64,000 nucleotides of DNA from Duganella sp. CF458 (GTDB taxonomy: Bacteria > Pseudomonadota > Gammaproteobacteria > Burkholderiales > Burkholderiaceae_D). The stretch lies in the NCBI RefSeq assembly GCF_900113115.1, contig NZ_FOOF01000004.1, positions 1 through 64,000 on the forward strand, read 5' to 3'. The position numbers and the translations under genes were made by a program. A model generated the notes under the pieces. That model made no database searches. It was not told the DNA's origin and saw only the letters and a program-made list of their open reading frames with translations. Shown here in pieces: positions 40,097-54,212 of this stretch (positions within the stretch are counted from its first letter, which is position 1; each line of letters opens with the position of its first letter).

Positions 40097-42679
40097 ATGC
40101 CCCACGCCGCGATGAAGAAGGACCTGCGGGAACAGCTCAAGGCCCGACTCAAGTCGGACCGCCAGCGCATCATTGCCAACTTCCATGAAGACGGCATGCC
40201 CGAGAAGCTGTTGCGCAACCTGCGCAGCAGCGTCGACGACGTCCTGACGCAAGCCTGGGCTGCCAACCGCCTGCCGCCGCAAGCGGCCCTGGTGGCGGTG
40301 GGCGGCTACGGCCGCGGCGAGCTTTTCCCCTATTCCGACGTCGACGTCCTGATCCTGCTGCACCAGGCGCCGGACGATGCCACGCGCGGCAAGCTGGAAG
40401 AATTCGTCCAGCTGCTATGGGACCTGGGCCTGGACGTGGGCCACAGCATCCGCACCATCGACGAATGCCTGGCCGAATCCAGGGCCGACATCACCGTTCA
40501 AACCAGCCTGCTGGAAGCGCGCATTGTGGCCGGCAATATGGTGCTGTTCGCGCAATTGCAGGACGCCTACAACAAGGTCATGGACCCGCGCGCCTTCTTC
40601 GAGGCCAAGACCATCGAGATGCGCCAGCGCCATGCCAAGTACGAGGACACCCCGTTCAGCCTTGAGCCGAACGTGAAGGAAAGCCCGGGCGGGCTGCGCG
40701 ACCTGCACGTGATCCTGTGGATGGCCAAGGCTGCCGGCCTGGCCAATTCCTGGCGCACGCTGGCCGTGCGCGGCCTGATCACCCAGACCGAGGCGCGCCA
40801 GCTGATGGAGAAGGAGCGCGCCTTCAAGGATATCCGCGTGCGCCTGCACCTGGTGGCCGGCCGCCGCGAGGACCGTTTGGTGTTCGACGTGCAGACCGCC
40901 GTGGCCGAAACCCTGGGCCTGAAAGCCACCGGCTCCGGCATCCACATGCGCCGCGCCAGCGAATACCTGATGCAGCGCTACTACTGGGCCGCCAAGACCG
41001 TGGTGCAGCTGAATACCATCCTGCTGCAGAACATCGAATCCTACCTGTTCCCGCATGCCGGGGAGACGCTGCGCATCAACGAGCGCTTCAGCGAAGTGAA
41101 CGGCATGATCGACATGAACGACGACGACACGTTTGAAAAGACGCCGTCGGCCATCATGGAAATCTTCGTTCTGCTGTGCGAGCGCCCTGCCCTGAAAGGC
41201 ATGACCGCGCGCACCATGCGCGCGCTGTGGCACGAGCGCTTCAAGATCGACGCCGGCTTCCGCGCCGATCCGGTCAACAAGGCTTACTTCCTGCGCATCC
41301 TGCAGGCGCCACAGGGCATCATCCACAATATGCGCCGGATGAACGAGCTGTCCATCCTGGGCCGCTACCTGCCGAGCTTCCGCAAGATCACGGGCCAGAT
41401 GCAGCACGACCTGTTCCACGTGTATACGGTGGACCAGCACATCATGATGGTGCTGCGCAATATGCGCCGCTTCACCATGACCGAGCACGCCCACGAATAC
41501 CCGTTCTGCTCGCAGCTGATGGCGAACTTCCCGCAGCCATGGCTGTTGTACGTGGCCGCGCTGTTCCACGATATCGCCAAAGGCCGCGGCGGCGACCATT
41601 CCAAGCTGGGCGTGGCCGACGTCGAGCAATTCTGCCAGGAGCATGGCATCAATCAGGAAGACACCGAACTGGTGTCCTTCCTGGTCGAACAGCACCTGAC
41701 CATGTCGCACGTGGCGCAGAAACAGGACATGTCGGATCCGGACGTGATCCAGGCGTTTGCGAAGACGGTCGGCGACGAACGCCACCTGACCGCGCTCTAC
41801 CTGCTGACGGTGGCCGACATCCGCGGCACCAGCCCGAAGGTCTGGAACGCCTGGAAAGGCAAGCTGCTGGAAGACCTGTACAAGATGACGCTGCGCGTAC
41901 TGGGCGGCGAACCGCATTCCGCCGACCGCGAGCTGAAGAACCGCCAGCAGGAAGCGCTGGCCACCTTGCGCCTGTACGGCCTGCCGCCCGATGCGCATGA
42001 AGCGCTGTGGAAGCAGCTCGACCTGGCCTACTTCCTGCGCCACGACGCCAGCGATATCGCCTGGCAGACCCGCGCCCTATGGGACCGCCTGGACAGCGAG
42101 CAACCGGTGGTGAAAGCGCGCCTGGCGCCGATCGGCGAAGGCTTGCAGGTGGCGGTCTACATCAAGGACCAGCCCGACCTGTTCGCGCGCATCTGCTCCT
42201 ACTTCGACCGCAAGAACTTCAGCATCCTCGATGCCAAGATCCACACCACGAAGCATGGCTATGCGCTCGACACCTTCCTGGTCACCGAGCAGAATTTCGC
42301 CAAGAGCTACCGCGACATCATCAACCTGATCGAGCACGAACTGTGCGAGCTGCTGGTGACGCAAGGGCCGCTTAGCTCGCCCAGCAAGGGACGCCTGTCG
42401 CGCCTGTCGCGCACCTTCCCGATCCAGCCGACAGTGGACCTGCGGCCCGACGAGCGTGGTCAGTACTACCTGCTGTCGGTGGCGGCCAACGACCGCACCG
42501 GCCTGCTGTACTCGATCGCCAACGTGCTGACCCAATACAAGATCAATCTGCATACGGCCAAGATCATGACCCTCGGCGAACGCGTGGAAGACGTGTTCAT
42601 CGTCGACGGTCCGGCCCTGGCCAATGCCCGCACCCAGCTCCAGCTGGAAACCGACTTACTCGATGTACTGAAAATCTGA
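40097..42679 (+). CDS. glnD: Bifunctional PII uridylyltransferase/uridylyl-removing enzyme
   Basis: GlnD adds UMP to PII proteins under nitrogen limitation and removes it when glutamine is high. The protein of about 860 residues has the nucleotidyltransferase motif [17 protein letters not shown], the PII-uridylyltransferase helical region ([17 protein letters not shown]), the HD hydrolase site [18 protein letters not shown] and two C-terminal ACT domains ([39 protein letters not shown]) that sense glutamine. The ATG at 40097 is chosen; 40112 is an alternative. Its stop shares an A with the next start (TGATG). Confidence 0.97.
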   Translation: MPHAAMKKDLREQLKARLKSDRQRIIANFHEDGMPEKLLRNLRSSVDDVLTQAWAANRLPPQAALVAVGGYGRGELFPYSDVDVLILLHQAPDDATRGKLEEFVQLLWDLGLDVGHSIRTIDECLAESRADITVQTSLLEARIVAGNMVLFAQLQDAYNKVMDPRAFFEAKTIEMRQRHAKYEDTPFSLEPNVKESPGGLRDLHVILWMAKAAGLANSWRTLAVRGLITQTEARQLMEKERAFKDIRVRLHLVAGRREDRLVFDVQTAVAETLGLKATGSGIHMRRASEYLMQRYYWAAKTVVQLNTILLQNIESYLFPHAGETLRINERFSEVNGMIDMNDDDTFEKTPSAIMEIFVLLCERPALKGMTARTMRALWHERFKIDAGFRADPVNKAYFLRILQAPQGIIHNMRRMNELSILGRYLPSFRKITGQMQHDLFHVYTVDQHIMMVLRNMRRFTMTEHAHEYPFCSQLMANFPQPWLLYVAALFHDIAKGRGGDHSKLGVADVEQFCQEHGINQEDTELVSFLVEQHLTMSHVAQKQDMSDPDVIQAFAKTVGDERHLTALYLLTVADIRGTSPKVWNAWKGKLLEDLYKMTLRVLGGEPHSADRELKNRQQEALATLRLYGLPPDAHEALWKQLDLAYFLRHDASDIAWQTRALWDRLDSEQPVVKARLAPIGEGLQVAVYIKDQPDLFARICSYFDRKNFSILDAKIHTTKHGYALDTFLVTEQNFAKSYRDIINLIEHELCELLVTQGPLSSPSKGRLSRLSRTFPIQPTVDLRPDERGQYYLLSVAANDRTGLLYSIANVLTQYKINLHTAKIMTLGERVEDVFIVDGPALANARTQLQLETDLLDVLKI

Positions 42680-43428
42680 TGTCCGAAGAATTGTTACGCC
42701 TGTCCAAACGCATGTCCGAACTGGGCCTGTGCTCCCGCCGTGAAGCCGATGAATGGATCGCCAAGGGCTGGGTGCGCGTGGATGGCCAGGTGGTGTCCGA
42801 ACTGGGCACCAAGGTCTACCCCAGCCAGAAAGTCACCGTGGAGCGCCAGGCTGCCGCCGAACAGGCGCGCCGCGTCACCATCCTGATCAACAAGCCGGTC
42901 GGCTATGTGTCCGGCCAGGCCGAAGACGGCTACCAGCCGGCCGTGGTCCTGATCAAGCCGGAAAACCGCTGGGCCGAAGACAGTTCGCCGGAACGCTTCG
43001 ACCGCAACCAGCTGCGCAGCCTGGTGCCCGCCGGCCGCCTCGACATCGACTCGGTCGGCCTGCTGGTGCTGACCCAGGACGGCCGCGTAGCCAAGCAGTT
43101 GATTGGCGAAAACACCAACGTTGACAAGGAATACCTGGTGCGCGTCGAGTACACCAGGCCGGGCCGCCTGCCCGACAGCGATTTGCAGCGCCTGAACCAC
43201 GGCCTGTGGATGGACGGCAAACCGCTGCTGCCGGCAAAGGTACGCTGGCAGAACGACGACCAGCTCAGCTTCACCCTGCGCGAAGGCAAGAAGCGCCAGA
43301 TCCGCCGTATGTGCGAGATGGTCGGGCTGCGCGTGTTAGGCTTGAAGCGCGTGCGGATTGGTCGTGTCAAACTTGGAAACTTGCCTGAAGGGCAATGGCG
43401 CTACCTCAGCCCGGACGAGCGATTCTGA
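42679..43428 (+). CDS. rluF: RluF-type 23S rRNA pseudouridine synthase
   Basis: The 249-residue protein has an N-terminal S4 RNA-binding domain ([38 protein letters not shown]) and a RsuA/RluB/E/F catalytic domain with the active Asp in [18 protein letters not shown] and the C-terminal [20 protein letters not shown]. The S4 domain and the sequence around the active site resemble RluF more than RluB or RsuA, but the exact uridine is inferred. Translation is coupled to glnD by TGATG. Confidence 0.83.
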   Translation: MSEELLRLSKRMSELGLCSRREADEWIAKGWVRVDGQVVSELGTKVYPSQKVTVERQAAAEQARRVTILINKPVGYVSGQAEDGYQPAVVLIKPENRWAEDSSPERFDRNQLRSLVPAGRLDIDSVGLLVLTQDGRVAKQLIGENTNVDKEYLVRVEYTRPGRLPDSDLQRLNHGLWMDGKPLLPAKVRWQNDDQLSFTLREGKKRQIRRMCEMVGLRVLGLKRVRIGRVKLGNLPEGQWRYLSPDERF

Positions 43429-43538
43429 GTCGGCATCAACGCAACAGAAAGGCAGCATTCATTGCCGTTTAGCAAGCGCTGGGCCTCAGAACGCGGTAAA
43501 GTATTGGCGTCTTCTCCTAAAAAACGAGAACCTGAGCT

Positions 43539-44303
43539 GTGAACGATCCAATGCCAAACGACTTCCGCAAGGGGCCGCCCCGTCCACAAGACGCGGTCGA
43601 TCCGATTCCCGCGGGGTCGCATCCACACGATATCGTGGACCCCGACGACATCGGCGACGCACTGACGGCGCTGGCCGATGCGGGCGACGCGATTACCATC
43701 TACCATCGGGACAACGCCCAAGCGGTGATGGCCCGCCTGCTCTCGGTCGATCCCGAACTGCCGCATTTCGTCATCCAGCTTAACGAAGGTTCGTCCCTGC
43801 CGCCCGGCGAGTGCACTTTCGTGGCGTGGCTGCGCGGTGCCAAGTTCCAGTTCAAGCTGGACGATCCGCATTGGAATGCCCTGCCCGAGCAGCCGACGCT
43901 GATTCCCGCGCAGTTTCCCGAGCGCTGCCAGGTGCTCAACCGCCGCGCCGCGCCGCGCCTGGAAACGCCGCTCGGCACCTACCACACCGCTTCGTTTGTC
44001 CTGAATGGCAAGCCGTACGAATTGCAGCTGTACGACTTCGCAGTCGGCGGCGTCGGCATGCGCTGCTCGCCGCGCGACGCGGTCGGGCTGCACGTCGGCC
44101 GCAAGCTGCAGCGCGTGCGCCTGGACATGGGTCCGGGTTCGGTGCTGATCTGCGACCTGGAAATCCGCCTGTCGCGCCATTTCCGCTCCTTCCTGCTCGG
44201 CGAGCAGGTCCAGATCGGTTGCCAGTTCCAGAACCTGTCGCCCGCGATGCAGGATGAACTGCACCGCATCCTCGAACGCCTCAGTACCCGTTCCCCGCGC
44301 TGA
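43539..44303 (+). CDS. YcgR-like PilZ domain protein (flagellar brake family)
   Basis: The 254-residue product has a YcgR-type N-terminal domain (about 40-130: ITIYHRDNAQAVMARLLSVD, CTFVAWLRGAKFQFKL) and a C-terminal PilZ domain. The PilZ arginine motif is present (RRAAPR, R136 and R140), but the second motif reads D166-F-A168-V-G-G171, with Ala in place of the usual Ser. YcgR proteins bind c-di-GMP and slow the flagellar motor; binding may be altered here. I chose the GTG at 43539; the ATG at 43551 is an alternative. Its end overlaps the sensor kinase gene tail to tail by 23 bases. Confidence 0.85.
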   Translation: MNDPMPNDFRKGPPRPQDAVDPIPAGSHPHDIVDPDDIGDALTALADAGDAITIYHRDNAQAVMARLLSVDPELPHFVIQLNEGSSLPPGECTFVAWLRGAKFQFKLDDPHWNALPEQPTLIPAQFPERCQVLNRRAAPRLETPLGTYHTASFVLNGKPYELQLYDFAVGGVGMRCSPRDAVGLHVGRKLQRVRLDMGPGSVLICDLEIRLSRHFRSFLLGEQVQIGCQFQNLSPAMQDELHRILERLSTRSPR

Positions 44304-45684
44304 GGGGCATCCGCACCGTCACGCACAGGCCCATGCTGCCGGCGGCATCCAGCGCGATGCTGCCGCCGTGCTGGCGCGCCACCGCCAGGGCGATCGCCAA
44401 TCCCAGGCCGCTGCCGGCATGCGCCTGCGCCTGGCGCGGATCGCGGAAGAAGCGGTCGAACACGCGTTCGCGCAATTCGGGCGTGATGCCGGGCCCCTGG
44501 TCGGAAATGCGCAGCACGGCGCTGCCGTCGGCGCGCCGCACATCGGCCAGCACCTTGCCACGCTCCGGGCTGTACTTGATGGCGTTATCGAGCAGGTTGT
44601 CGACCAGGGACACCAGCCCCTCCCTGCGCCCGGACAGGTGAAGCCCTTCGTCGCCACTCAGCTCCAGTTCGACGCCCTTGGCGTCGGCAATGCCGGCCAG
44701 GGCAGCCATCCGCTCCTGCACCAACGCGTCAAAGCAGATCTGCTCATCCTGGTCGCCGCTTGTCGCGTCGCTTCGCATCAGCCCCAGTAGCTGGCCAACC
44801 AGCCGTGTGGCGCGCGCATTGCCGCTGACAATCCCGTCCAGCAGCTGCTGCTGGCGCGGGTCACTGGCCTGGCGCTGCAACGCTTCCACGTTCACGCGCA
44901 TGGCCGCCAGCGGGGTGCGCAGTTCGTGCGCGGCATCGGCGATGAAGGCGCGCTCACGTTCCGCACTGTCGCTGACCCGTGCCAGCAAGGCATTGATCCG
45001 GTTGAACATGGCAACCAGCTCGCGCGGGCGGCCATCGACCGGCAATGGGCGCAAGTCCTGCGGGCCGCGCGTCGCCAGGTCCGCCATGGCCTTGGTCCAG
45101 GGTCCCTGGGCCAGCCGTATCGACAGCCAGGCCGGCAGGATCAGGAAAGGAAAGCTGATCAACAAGGGCAGCAAGAACGTGCCGCGCGATACGAGCCGTA
45201 AGAAGATGTTGACGCCATCGGCAGGCATGATGCTGGTGATGCGCACGTCCGATCTGGTCGACTGCACGGTGCGGCTGCGCCACGTGCTACCGCCACTTTC
45301 GAACAGCAAGAGTTCACCGAGCGCACCGGCTCTTGTGCCCGGCGGCACTTCAACAGAGCGGTACAGCAGTCCGTTGCTGTTCTCGACAATGAAGCTGGGG
45401 CCGGGAAAAGCGTTGATTTCGACACCGGCCATTTCGCGCAGTGCGATTTCCACTTTTCGGATGGAATCCTGCATCTTTACCGGGTGGCCCAGTTCGTTCT
45501 CGGCGATGGCAATGATCGCGTGGTAGCTTGAATCCAGCTCCAGCGTGACTTTATCCCGGGTCGCGTCATGCACCACGTAGACCAGCGCGAGTAGCCACAG
45601 CAGGCACAGGACAAACATCTGCGCCATCAACAGGCGCGCCACCATGCTATGCGCCACAAGCCGCCGCCAGATGGTGCGGATCAC
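44281..45684 (-). CDS. Two-component sensor histidine kinase (QseC/TctE type)
   Basis: The 467-residue kinase has an N-terminal membrane helix (about 17-38), a periplasmic sensor region of about 125 residues, a second helix (about 168-188), a HAMP-like linker, the phospho-acceptor H-box FIADAAHELRTPLAAMRVNV, the N-box LVDNLLDNAIKYSPERG, the G1 box SDQGPGITPELRERVFDRFF and G2 GSGLGLAIALAVARQHGGS. All catalytic elements are intact. It overlaps its response regulator by 4 bases (ATGA). The signal is unknown; an adjacent MipA/OmpV gene suggests envelope sensing. Confidence 0.94.
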   Translation of the reverse strand: MIRTIWRRLVAHSMVARLLMAQMFVLCLLWLLALVYVVHDATRDKVTLELDSSYHAIIAIAENELGHPVKMQDSIRKVEIALREMAGVEINAFPGPSFIVENSNGLLYRSVEVPPGTRAGALGELLLFESGGSTWRSRTVQSTRSDVRITSIMPADGVNIFLRLVSRGTFLLPLLISFPFLILPAWLSIRLAQGPWTKAMADLATRGPQDLRPLPVDGRPRELVAMFNRINALLARVSDSAERERAFIADAAHELRTPLAAMRVNVEALQRQASDPRQQQLLDGIVSGNARATRLVGQLLGLMRSDATSGDQDEQICFDALVQERMAALAGIADAKGVELELSGDEGLHLSGRREGLVSLVDNLLDNAIKYSPERGKVLADVRRADGSAVLRISDQGPGITPELRERVFDRFFRDPRQAQAHAGSGLGLAIALAVARQHGGSIALDAAGSMGLCVTVRMPLSAGNGY

Positions 45685-46352
45685 CGGCCCACCTCGCGCT
45701 GGTCGATAACATATCCCACGCCGCGCACGGTGCGTATCAGGCCTTCCCCCACTTTGCGGCGCAGGTTGGCCATATGGACGTCCAGTGAATTGCTGGCGTT
45801 GGCCTGGGAGCCAGGCAATGCCTGCTCCTCCAGGCTGCGCCTGGTCACCACGCGGTCAGCGCGCATCATCAGGATACGCAACAATTCATACTCGCTGCCG
45901 GTAAGGTCGGCGGGACGCCCGTTGACCGTGACACGCCGCGTCGGCACATGCAGCACGATGCCACGCAGCTCCATGGTCTCGCCGTCAAACCCATAGCTGC
46001 GGCGGGCCAGTGCGCGGACCCGCGACAGCAGCTCCGCCAGCTCGAACGGCTTGACCAGGTAGTCGTCCGCGCCGCTATCCAGGCCAAGCAGCCGGTCGGA
46101 CAAGGCATCCCGAGCACTCAGGATCAGGATCGGCACGCCCTCCCGCCCTCGCCGCAGGCTGGCCACCAGGTCCATGCCATTACCGTCCGGCAAACCTAAG
46201 TCCAGCAGCAGCAGGTCGAAGCCGCGCTGCTCGAGCTGGCGCTGCGCATCGGCCAGCTGGCGCACCCAGGTCACGTCCATTCCCTGGTCGGTCAGCGCAA
46301 TGCGGATGCCGTTGCCAAGGTCCATATCGTCTTCAATCAGAAGGATCTTCAT
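45681..46352 (-). CDS. OmpR-family response regulator
   Basis: The 223-residue regulator has an intact receiver (D8-D9, phospho-acceptor D51 in LLLLDLGLPDGNGMD, K101 in YLVKPFEL) and a winged-helix output domain (RRVTVNGRPADLTGSEYELL, NSLDVHMANLRRKVGEGLIR, TVRGVGYVID). Sequence style is QseB/PmrA-like. It is the first gene of the pair with the sensor kinase, and its start faces mipA across about 110 bp, so it probably controls both directions. Confidence 0.95.
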   Translation of the reverse strand: MKILLIEDDMDLGNGIRIALTDQGMDVTWVRQLADAQRQLEQRGFDLLLLDLGLPDGNGMDLVASLRRGREGVPILILSARDALSDRLLGLDSGADDYLVKPFELAELLSRVRALARRSYGFDGETMELRGIVLHVPTRRVTVNGRPADLTGSEYELLRILMMRADRVVTRRSLEEQALPGSQANASNSLDVHMANLRRKVGEGLIRTVRGVGYVIDQREVGR

Positions 46353-46461
46353 GCCGCCATTCTAAACACAGCTACCTGAAGGAAGCATGAAGATGCGCTT
46401 TATCCAATCTTCATGGAGCGCTGGGAAACTGCCGCCTCCATCACTTTTTTTAGAACAAGTC

Positions 46462-47229
46462 ATGAAACTTCCAGTCTCAATTCTCATCCTCGCTTGCTGC
46501 ACCAGTGCCTATGCACAGGAAAACACGCTCACCCTTGGCGGCGGCCTGGCCGCTGCACCGCGCTACGCCGGCTCGAAGGAAATGCAACTCGCCCCCGTCA
46601 TCATCCTCGACTACCAGATGGCCAACGGCCTGTATGCCAGCAGCATGCGCGGCTTGGGATATGGCACTGCGCTGGGAAATCTCTCGCTGGATGCAGCGTT
46701 GGGCGTGCGCGGAGAACGCCTGGAGAAGAACGAGTCCAGCATTATCGGCAGCCGCGGCAGTACCGAGCTGCGCGGCATGGGCGATATCAAGGCCAGCGCC
46801 ACGGCCAACCTGCACGCCGGCTACAGCATCGTACCGGGCCTGGTGCTGGGCGCCAGCGCTTCGCTGCCGTTGTCGCATAAGGAGAACGGCAAGACCGCGG
46901 GCCTGGACATCAGCGGCGTGCTGCACGAAGACAAGAGCGACAAGCTAGCCCTGTCGCTGGGCGCGAATTTCGCGGATCAAAAGTATATGCAGACGTACCA
47001 CGGCGTGAGCGCATCGCAAGCCTTGCGCACCGGTCACAAGCAGTTCTCGCCGAAGGCCGGCATGTACGAGGCTGTGCTGAAATTCGCCTGGGAGCACCAT
47101 GTCGACCAGCGCTGGACACTCACCGGCATGCTGGGCTCGAGCACGCTGGTACGCGAAGCGGCGCGCAGCCCGATCACACGGCGCAATACGGCGCCGACGG
47201 CCGCTTTCTACGCCAGCTATCGCTACTAG
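46462..47229 (+). CDS. MipA/OmpV-family outer-membrane protein
   Basis: A signal peptide (MKLPVSILILACCTSAYAQE, cleavage after AYA) precedes a beta-rich protein of about 237 residues: TLTLGGGLAAAPRYAGSKEM, LAPVIILDYQMANGLYASSM, LSLDAALGVRGERLEKNES and a terminal aromatic AAFYASYRY typical of barrels. MipA/OmpV proteins scaffold peptidoglycan enzymes or act as porins. The family is commonly found beside an OmpR/QseC-type two-component pair, as here. The ATG at 46462 starts the signal peptide; upstream in-frame codons are less likely. It converges on the aldo/keto reductase gene. Confidence 0.9.
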   Translation: MKLPVSILILACCTSAYAQENTLTLGGGLAAAPRYAGSKEMQLAPVIILDYQMANGLYASSMRGLGYGTALGNLSLDAALGVRGERLEKNESSIIGSRGSTELRGMGDIKASATANLHAGYSIVPGLVLGASASLPLSHKENGKTAGLDISGVLHEDKSDKLALSLGANFADQKYMQTYHGVSASQALRTGHKQFSPKAGMYEAVLKFAWEHHVDQRWTLTGMLGSSTLVREAARSPITRRNTAPTAAFYASYRY

Positions 47230-47239
47230 GAAGACGCTG

Positions 47240-48061
47240 TCAGAGCATGTCCAGCGGGGTGGCACGCCGCGGCGGCGCAAACGACTTGTCCAGCTGGGCC
47301 AGGTCTTCCTGGTCCAGGCGCAACGTCATGGCCGCCGCATTGGCGCGCACGTGCGCCTCGCTGGTCGCTTTCGGGATCGGCATGACACCGTCCTGCCGCA
47401 GCAGCCATGCCAGCGCGATTTGTGCCGGCGTGGCCTGGTGCCGCGCCGCGACCGCCAGCAGCGCCGGTTCGGCCAGCAAACGTTGCTGCTCCTTGCGCTC
47501 CGATTCCAGCGGCGAATACGCCATCAGCAGGACACCCCGCTCCTGGCACCAGGGCAGCAGATCCCATTCGATGCCGCGACGGCGCAGGTTGTACAGCACC
47601 TGGTTGGCTTCGATGGCATCGCCGCCCGCCAATGCGGTGGCTGCCTTCATTTGCGCAAGATCGAAGTTGCTGACCCCGAATTCATGGATCTTGCCGGCCT
47701 GCTTCAAGGCGACCAGGCCTTCCAGTGTTTCGGCAAACGGCACGCTACCCTGCCAATGCAGCAGGTACAGGTCGATGTGATCGACCTTCATGCGTTTCAG
47801 GCTTTTCTCGCAGGCTGCCACCACGCCTTTGCGGCAAGCATTCTGCGGCAGCACTTTGCTGACCAGGTAAGCCTCGCTCCGGCGGCCGGCGATCGCTTCG
47901 CCAACCACCTTTTCCGCGCCGCCGTCGGCATACATCTCGGCCGTGTCGATCACCGTCATGCCGAGGTCCAGCCCAAGCTGCAGGGCGCGCACTTCGGCTG
48001 CCTTGCCGGCAGCGCGCTCGCCCATATTCCACGTACCCTGCCCGATCCTCGAAAGCGTCAT
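47240..48061 (-). CDS. Aldo/keto reductase (YeaE-like)
   Basis: The product (273 residues from the ATG at 48061) is an NADPH-dependent reductase with the catalytic tetrad visible: Asp in VIDTAEMYADGGAEKVVG, Tyr in MYADG, Lys in LVSKVLPQ and His in LYLLHWQGS. IPKATSEAHVRANAA binds the cofactor phosphate. It resembles E. coli YeaE, a methylglyoxal reductase. GGAG lies 7 bases before 48061; an in-frame TTG at 48088 would overlap the OPT transporter stop by 4 bases and restore a longer N-terminal hairpin as in YeaE, so the start is uncertain. Confidence 0.9.
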   Translation of the reverse strand: MTLSRIGQGTWNMGERAAGKAAEVRALQLGLDLGMTVIDTAEMYADGGAEKVVGEAIAGRRSEAYLVSKVLPQNACRKGVVAACEKSLKRMKVDHIDLYLLHWQGSVPFAETLEGLVALKQAGKIHEFGVSNFDLAQMKAATALAGGDAIEANQVLYNLRRRGIEWDLLPWCQERGVLLMAYSPLESERKEQQRLLAEPALLAVAARHQATPAQIALAWLLRQDGVMPIPKATSEAHVRANAAAMTLRLDQEDLAQLDKSFAPPRRATPLDML

Positions 48062-48084
48062 GGCCGCACTCCGAAAGTGTTGCG

Positions 48085-50070
48085 TCAAGCCTCAATGGCG
48101 CTGGCCGACTTCGCGGACCAGCGGTACAGACCCACCACCACCGCGCCAGCCACGGCCAACGCAATCAGCATCGTGGTCGCCTCGCTCATGCTGTTGGCGA
48201 TTGCCAGCGGTTCGCCCTTGTTGGTCAGCACGATCAGGCCGGCCAAGGCTACATTGAACAAGCTTTCGCCGACGATGAAACCGGACATGACCAGCACGCC
48301 GAGGCGGGAAGCCGCTTCGCCATGCTTCTTGCCGCGCATTGCACGCTCGAAGAAGTAGCCGCCAATTGCGCCCACCACGACCGGCGACGTCACCGCCGAC
48401 GGCAGGTAGATTGCCAGGCCGACGCCCAGCGGTGCGCAGCTATATTTGCGGTGGCTCGATCTCTTCAGGATGAAGTCGAGCGCCACCAGCGCCAGGCCGA
48501 TCAGGGCGCCATAGCCGATCAGGTCCCATTTCAGGTCGCCGCCGATCACGCCCTTTGCCAGCGTGGAAATCAGGGTCGCTTGCGGCGCGGCCAAAGGCTG
48601 GTCGGAAATCGCGTTGGCATTCGGTGCGCCGGCAAAGCCGTTCGCGTGGTTCAGCAGTTCCAGCACCGGCGGCACCACGCAGGAGCCTGCGAATACGCCG
48701 ATGATCAGGGCAACCTGCTGCTTCCATGGGGTGGCGCCAACCAGCTGGCCGGTCTTCAGGTCCTGCAGGTTATCGTTACCGATCACGGCGACGGCCAGCA
48801 CGACGGTGGTGACGAACAGCGCGAACGCGATCAGCGCCTGGGCGGTGTCGGGGCCCATGATTTCGCGGCCCACCCAACCCACCGAGGTTGCGGCGCCGAG
48901 GATCGAGAGGATGGCCAGGCCCGACACCGGCGAATTGGAGGAGCCGATCAGGCCGGCCATGTAACCGCAGACCGCGGCAGCCAGCATGCCGGCGATCAGG
49001 ATGTACCCGATGCCCACCACCACCAGCGGGGTCGAGATCGAGGACAGCGGGCCGCCCGACAGGAAGGACGACAGCAGCCAGCCGGCAGGCACCATCGACA
49101 GCAGGGTCACCAGGCCGACGATGAAGATCGGCAGGTCCTTGTCTTCACGCGGCACATCGGCGCCGCCTGCCTTGGCACTGCGCGCCGATTCCATGGCCGA
49201 CTTCAAGCCGCCGATGACCGGCTTGGCCAGGGTCGCCAGCGTCACGATTGCCGCGGCGCCGATGGTACCCGCGCCCATCATGCGTACCTGGGTGCTCCAG
49301 ATGCCGAGCGCGTGGTCGGCCACCGAAACGCCAGGTGCGGCCGGGTTGGCCATGGTCAGCAAGGGCACCAGGATGCCCCAGGCGATCACCAGGCCAACCA
49401 GCATGGCCATGCCGACCGCAATACCCATCAGGTGGCCGGCGCCGACCAGGGCCAGCGAGCTCGATGCGCCCAGGCCGGTGGCGCCGTTGCCGAATTTGGC
49501 GAAATGCGCCACTTCGGCGGCAACCAGCTTGGCCGCGGCGAGGAAGGCGAAGATGGCGGAAGCCACGGAACCCCAGATCACAGCCCACAGGCCAGCCTTG
49601 CCTTCTTGCGCGCCGGCGCGGGACTGGGTGCCGACTTTCAGCACTTCCGCAGCAGCCACGCCTTCCGGATACGGCAGGTCCGACTGCGACACCAGCGCAC
49701 GGCGCAGCGGCATGGTGTACATCACGCCCAGCACGCCGCCGATGGCGCAGGCGCCGAAGGTTGGCCAGAATGGGATCTTGGCCCACCAGCCGATCATCAG
49801 CAGGCCAGGCAGCACGAAGATCACCGAGGCCAGCGTGCCCGCGGCCGAAGCGATGGTCTGCACGATATTGTTTTCCTGGATCGTCGCATCCTTGAATGCG
49901 CTGAGCAGGGCCATGGAAATCACGGCGGCGGGAATCGAGGTGGCGAAGGTCAGGCCGACTTTCAGGCCAAGGTACACCTGGGCGGCGGTGAAGATCAGCG
50001 TAATGAAGATACCGAGGACGATGCCGCGGACACTGAATTCGAGCGGGTTATTCTGCGACTGGTTGCTCAT
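48085..50070 (-). CDS. OPT-family oligopeptide or metal-chelate transporter
   Basis: The 661-residue integral membrane protein has about 14-16 hydrophobic helices and the OPT-family sequence style: EFSVRGIVLGIFITLIFTAA, YLGLKVGLTFATSIPAAVIS, NIVQTIASAAGTLASVIFVL, DLPYPEGVAAAEVLKVGTQS and VGIGYILIAGMLAAAVCGYM. OPT proteins move small peptides or metal-siderophore complexes using proton gradients; the bacterial substrate here is unknown. It is upstream of the aldo/keto reductase and may share its mRNA. A 76-bp gap separates it from def. Confidence 0.93.
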   Translation of the reverse strand: MSNQSQNNPLEFSVRGIVLGIFITLIFTAAQVYLGLKVGLTFATSIPAAVISMALLSAFKDATIQENNIVQTIASAAGTLASVIFVLPGLLMIGWWAKIPFWPTFGACAIGGVLGVMYTMPLRRALVSQSDLPYPEGVAAAEVLKVGTQSRAGAQEGKAGLWAVIWGSVASAIFAFLAAAKLVAAEVAHFAKFGNGATGLGASSSLALVGAGHLMGIAVGMAMLVGLVIAWGILVPLLTMANPAAPGVSVADHALGIWSTQVRMMGAGTIGAAAIVTLATLAKPVIGGLKSAMESARSAKAGGADVPREDKDLPIFIVGLVTLLSMVPAGWLLSSFLSGGPLSSISTPLVVVGIGYILIAGMLAAAVCGYMAGLIGSSNSPVSGLAILSILGAATSVGWVGREIMGPDTAQALIAFALFVTTVVLAVAVIGNDNLQDLKTGQLVGATPWKQQVALIIGVFAGSCVVPPVLELLNHANGFAGAPNANAISDQPLAAPQATLISTLAKGVIGGDLKWDLIGYGALIGLALVALDFILKRSSHRKYSCAPLGVGLAIYLPSAVTSPVVVGAIGGYFFERAMRGKKHGEAASRLGVLVMSGFIVGESLFNVALAGLIVLTNKGEPLAIANSMSEATTMLIALAVAGAVVVGLYRWSAKSASAIEA

Positions 50071-50146
50071 CTGGGTAATCCGTTGTGTTGATAAGGATAC
50101 AAAGTGGCCGGGATATTACGCCAGATTCGCGGCGCCGCCAAACAAA

Positions 50147-50683
50147 TCAATCGTCGTCGCCGGGATCGAGGTCGGGGAACAACACCGAGGTGAAGCCGAA
50201 CCTGGAGAAGTCGCGGATCCGTGCCGGGTAAAGGATTCCCAGCAAATGATCCACCTCGTGCTGCACCACACGGGCGTGGAAACCGTCCGCGTCGCGCACG
50301 ATGCGCTCACCGAACTGGTCATAGCCCTCGTAATGCAGGCGGGTATGGCGCGGCACGCTGCCGCGCAGGCCCGGCACCGACAGGCAGCCTTCGAAGCCCT
50401 CTTCCATGTCGTCGCCGATCGGCGTCAGCACAGGGTTGATCAGCACCGTTTCCGGCACCTGCGGCGCGTCCGGATAGCGCGCATTGGATTTGAAGCCGTA
50501 GATCACCAGCTGCAGGTTGACGCCGATCTGCGGCGCGGCCAGGCCGGCGCCGTTTGCGGCGTGCATGGTGTCGAACATGTCGACGATCAGGGCGTGCAGC
50601 TCCTTGGTATTGAACTCGCGCACCGGTTCGGCCGCGCGCAGCAGGCGCGGATCGCCCATCTTCAGGATTTCACGTACGGCCAT
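50147..50683 (-). CDS. def: Peptide deformylase
   Basis: Def removes the formyl group from nascent proteins. The 178-residue protein has the three metal motifs: [18 protein letters not shown] (Cys ligand) and HEVDHLLG (two His and the catalytic Glu). It is the last gene of the smc-zipA-ligA-def unit, two bases after ligA. The usual def-fmt pairing is absent in this window, so a second def may exist elsewhere. Confidence 0.96.
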   Translation of the reverse strand: MAVREILKMGDPRLLRAAEPVREFNTKELHALIVDMFDTMHAANGAGLAAPQIGVNLQLVIYGFKSNARYPDAPQVPETVLINPVLTPIGDDMEEGFEGCLSVPGLRGSVPRHTRLHYEGYDQFGERIVRDADGFHARVVQHEVDHLLGILYPARIRDFSRFGFTSVLFPDLDPGDDD

Positions 50684-50685
50684 GC

Positions 50686-54208
<3,523 letters not shown>

Positions 54209-54212
<4 letters not shown>

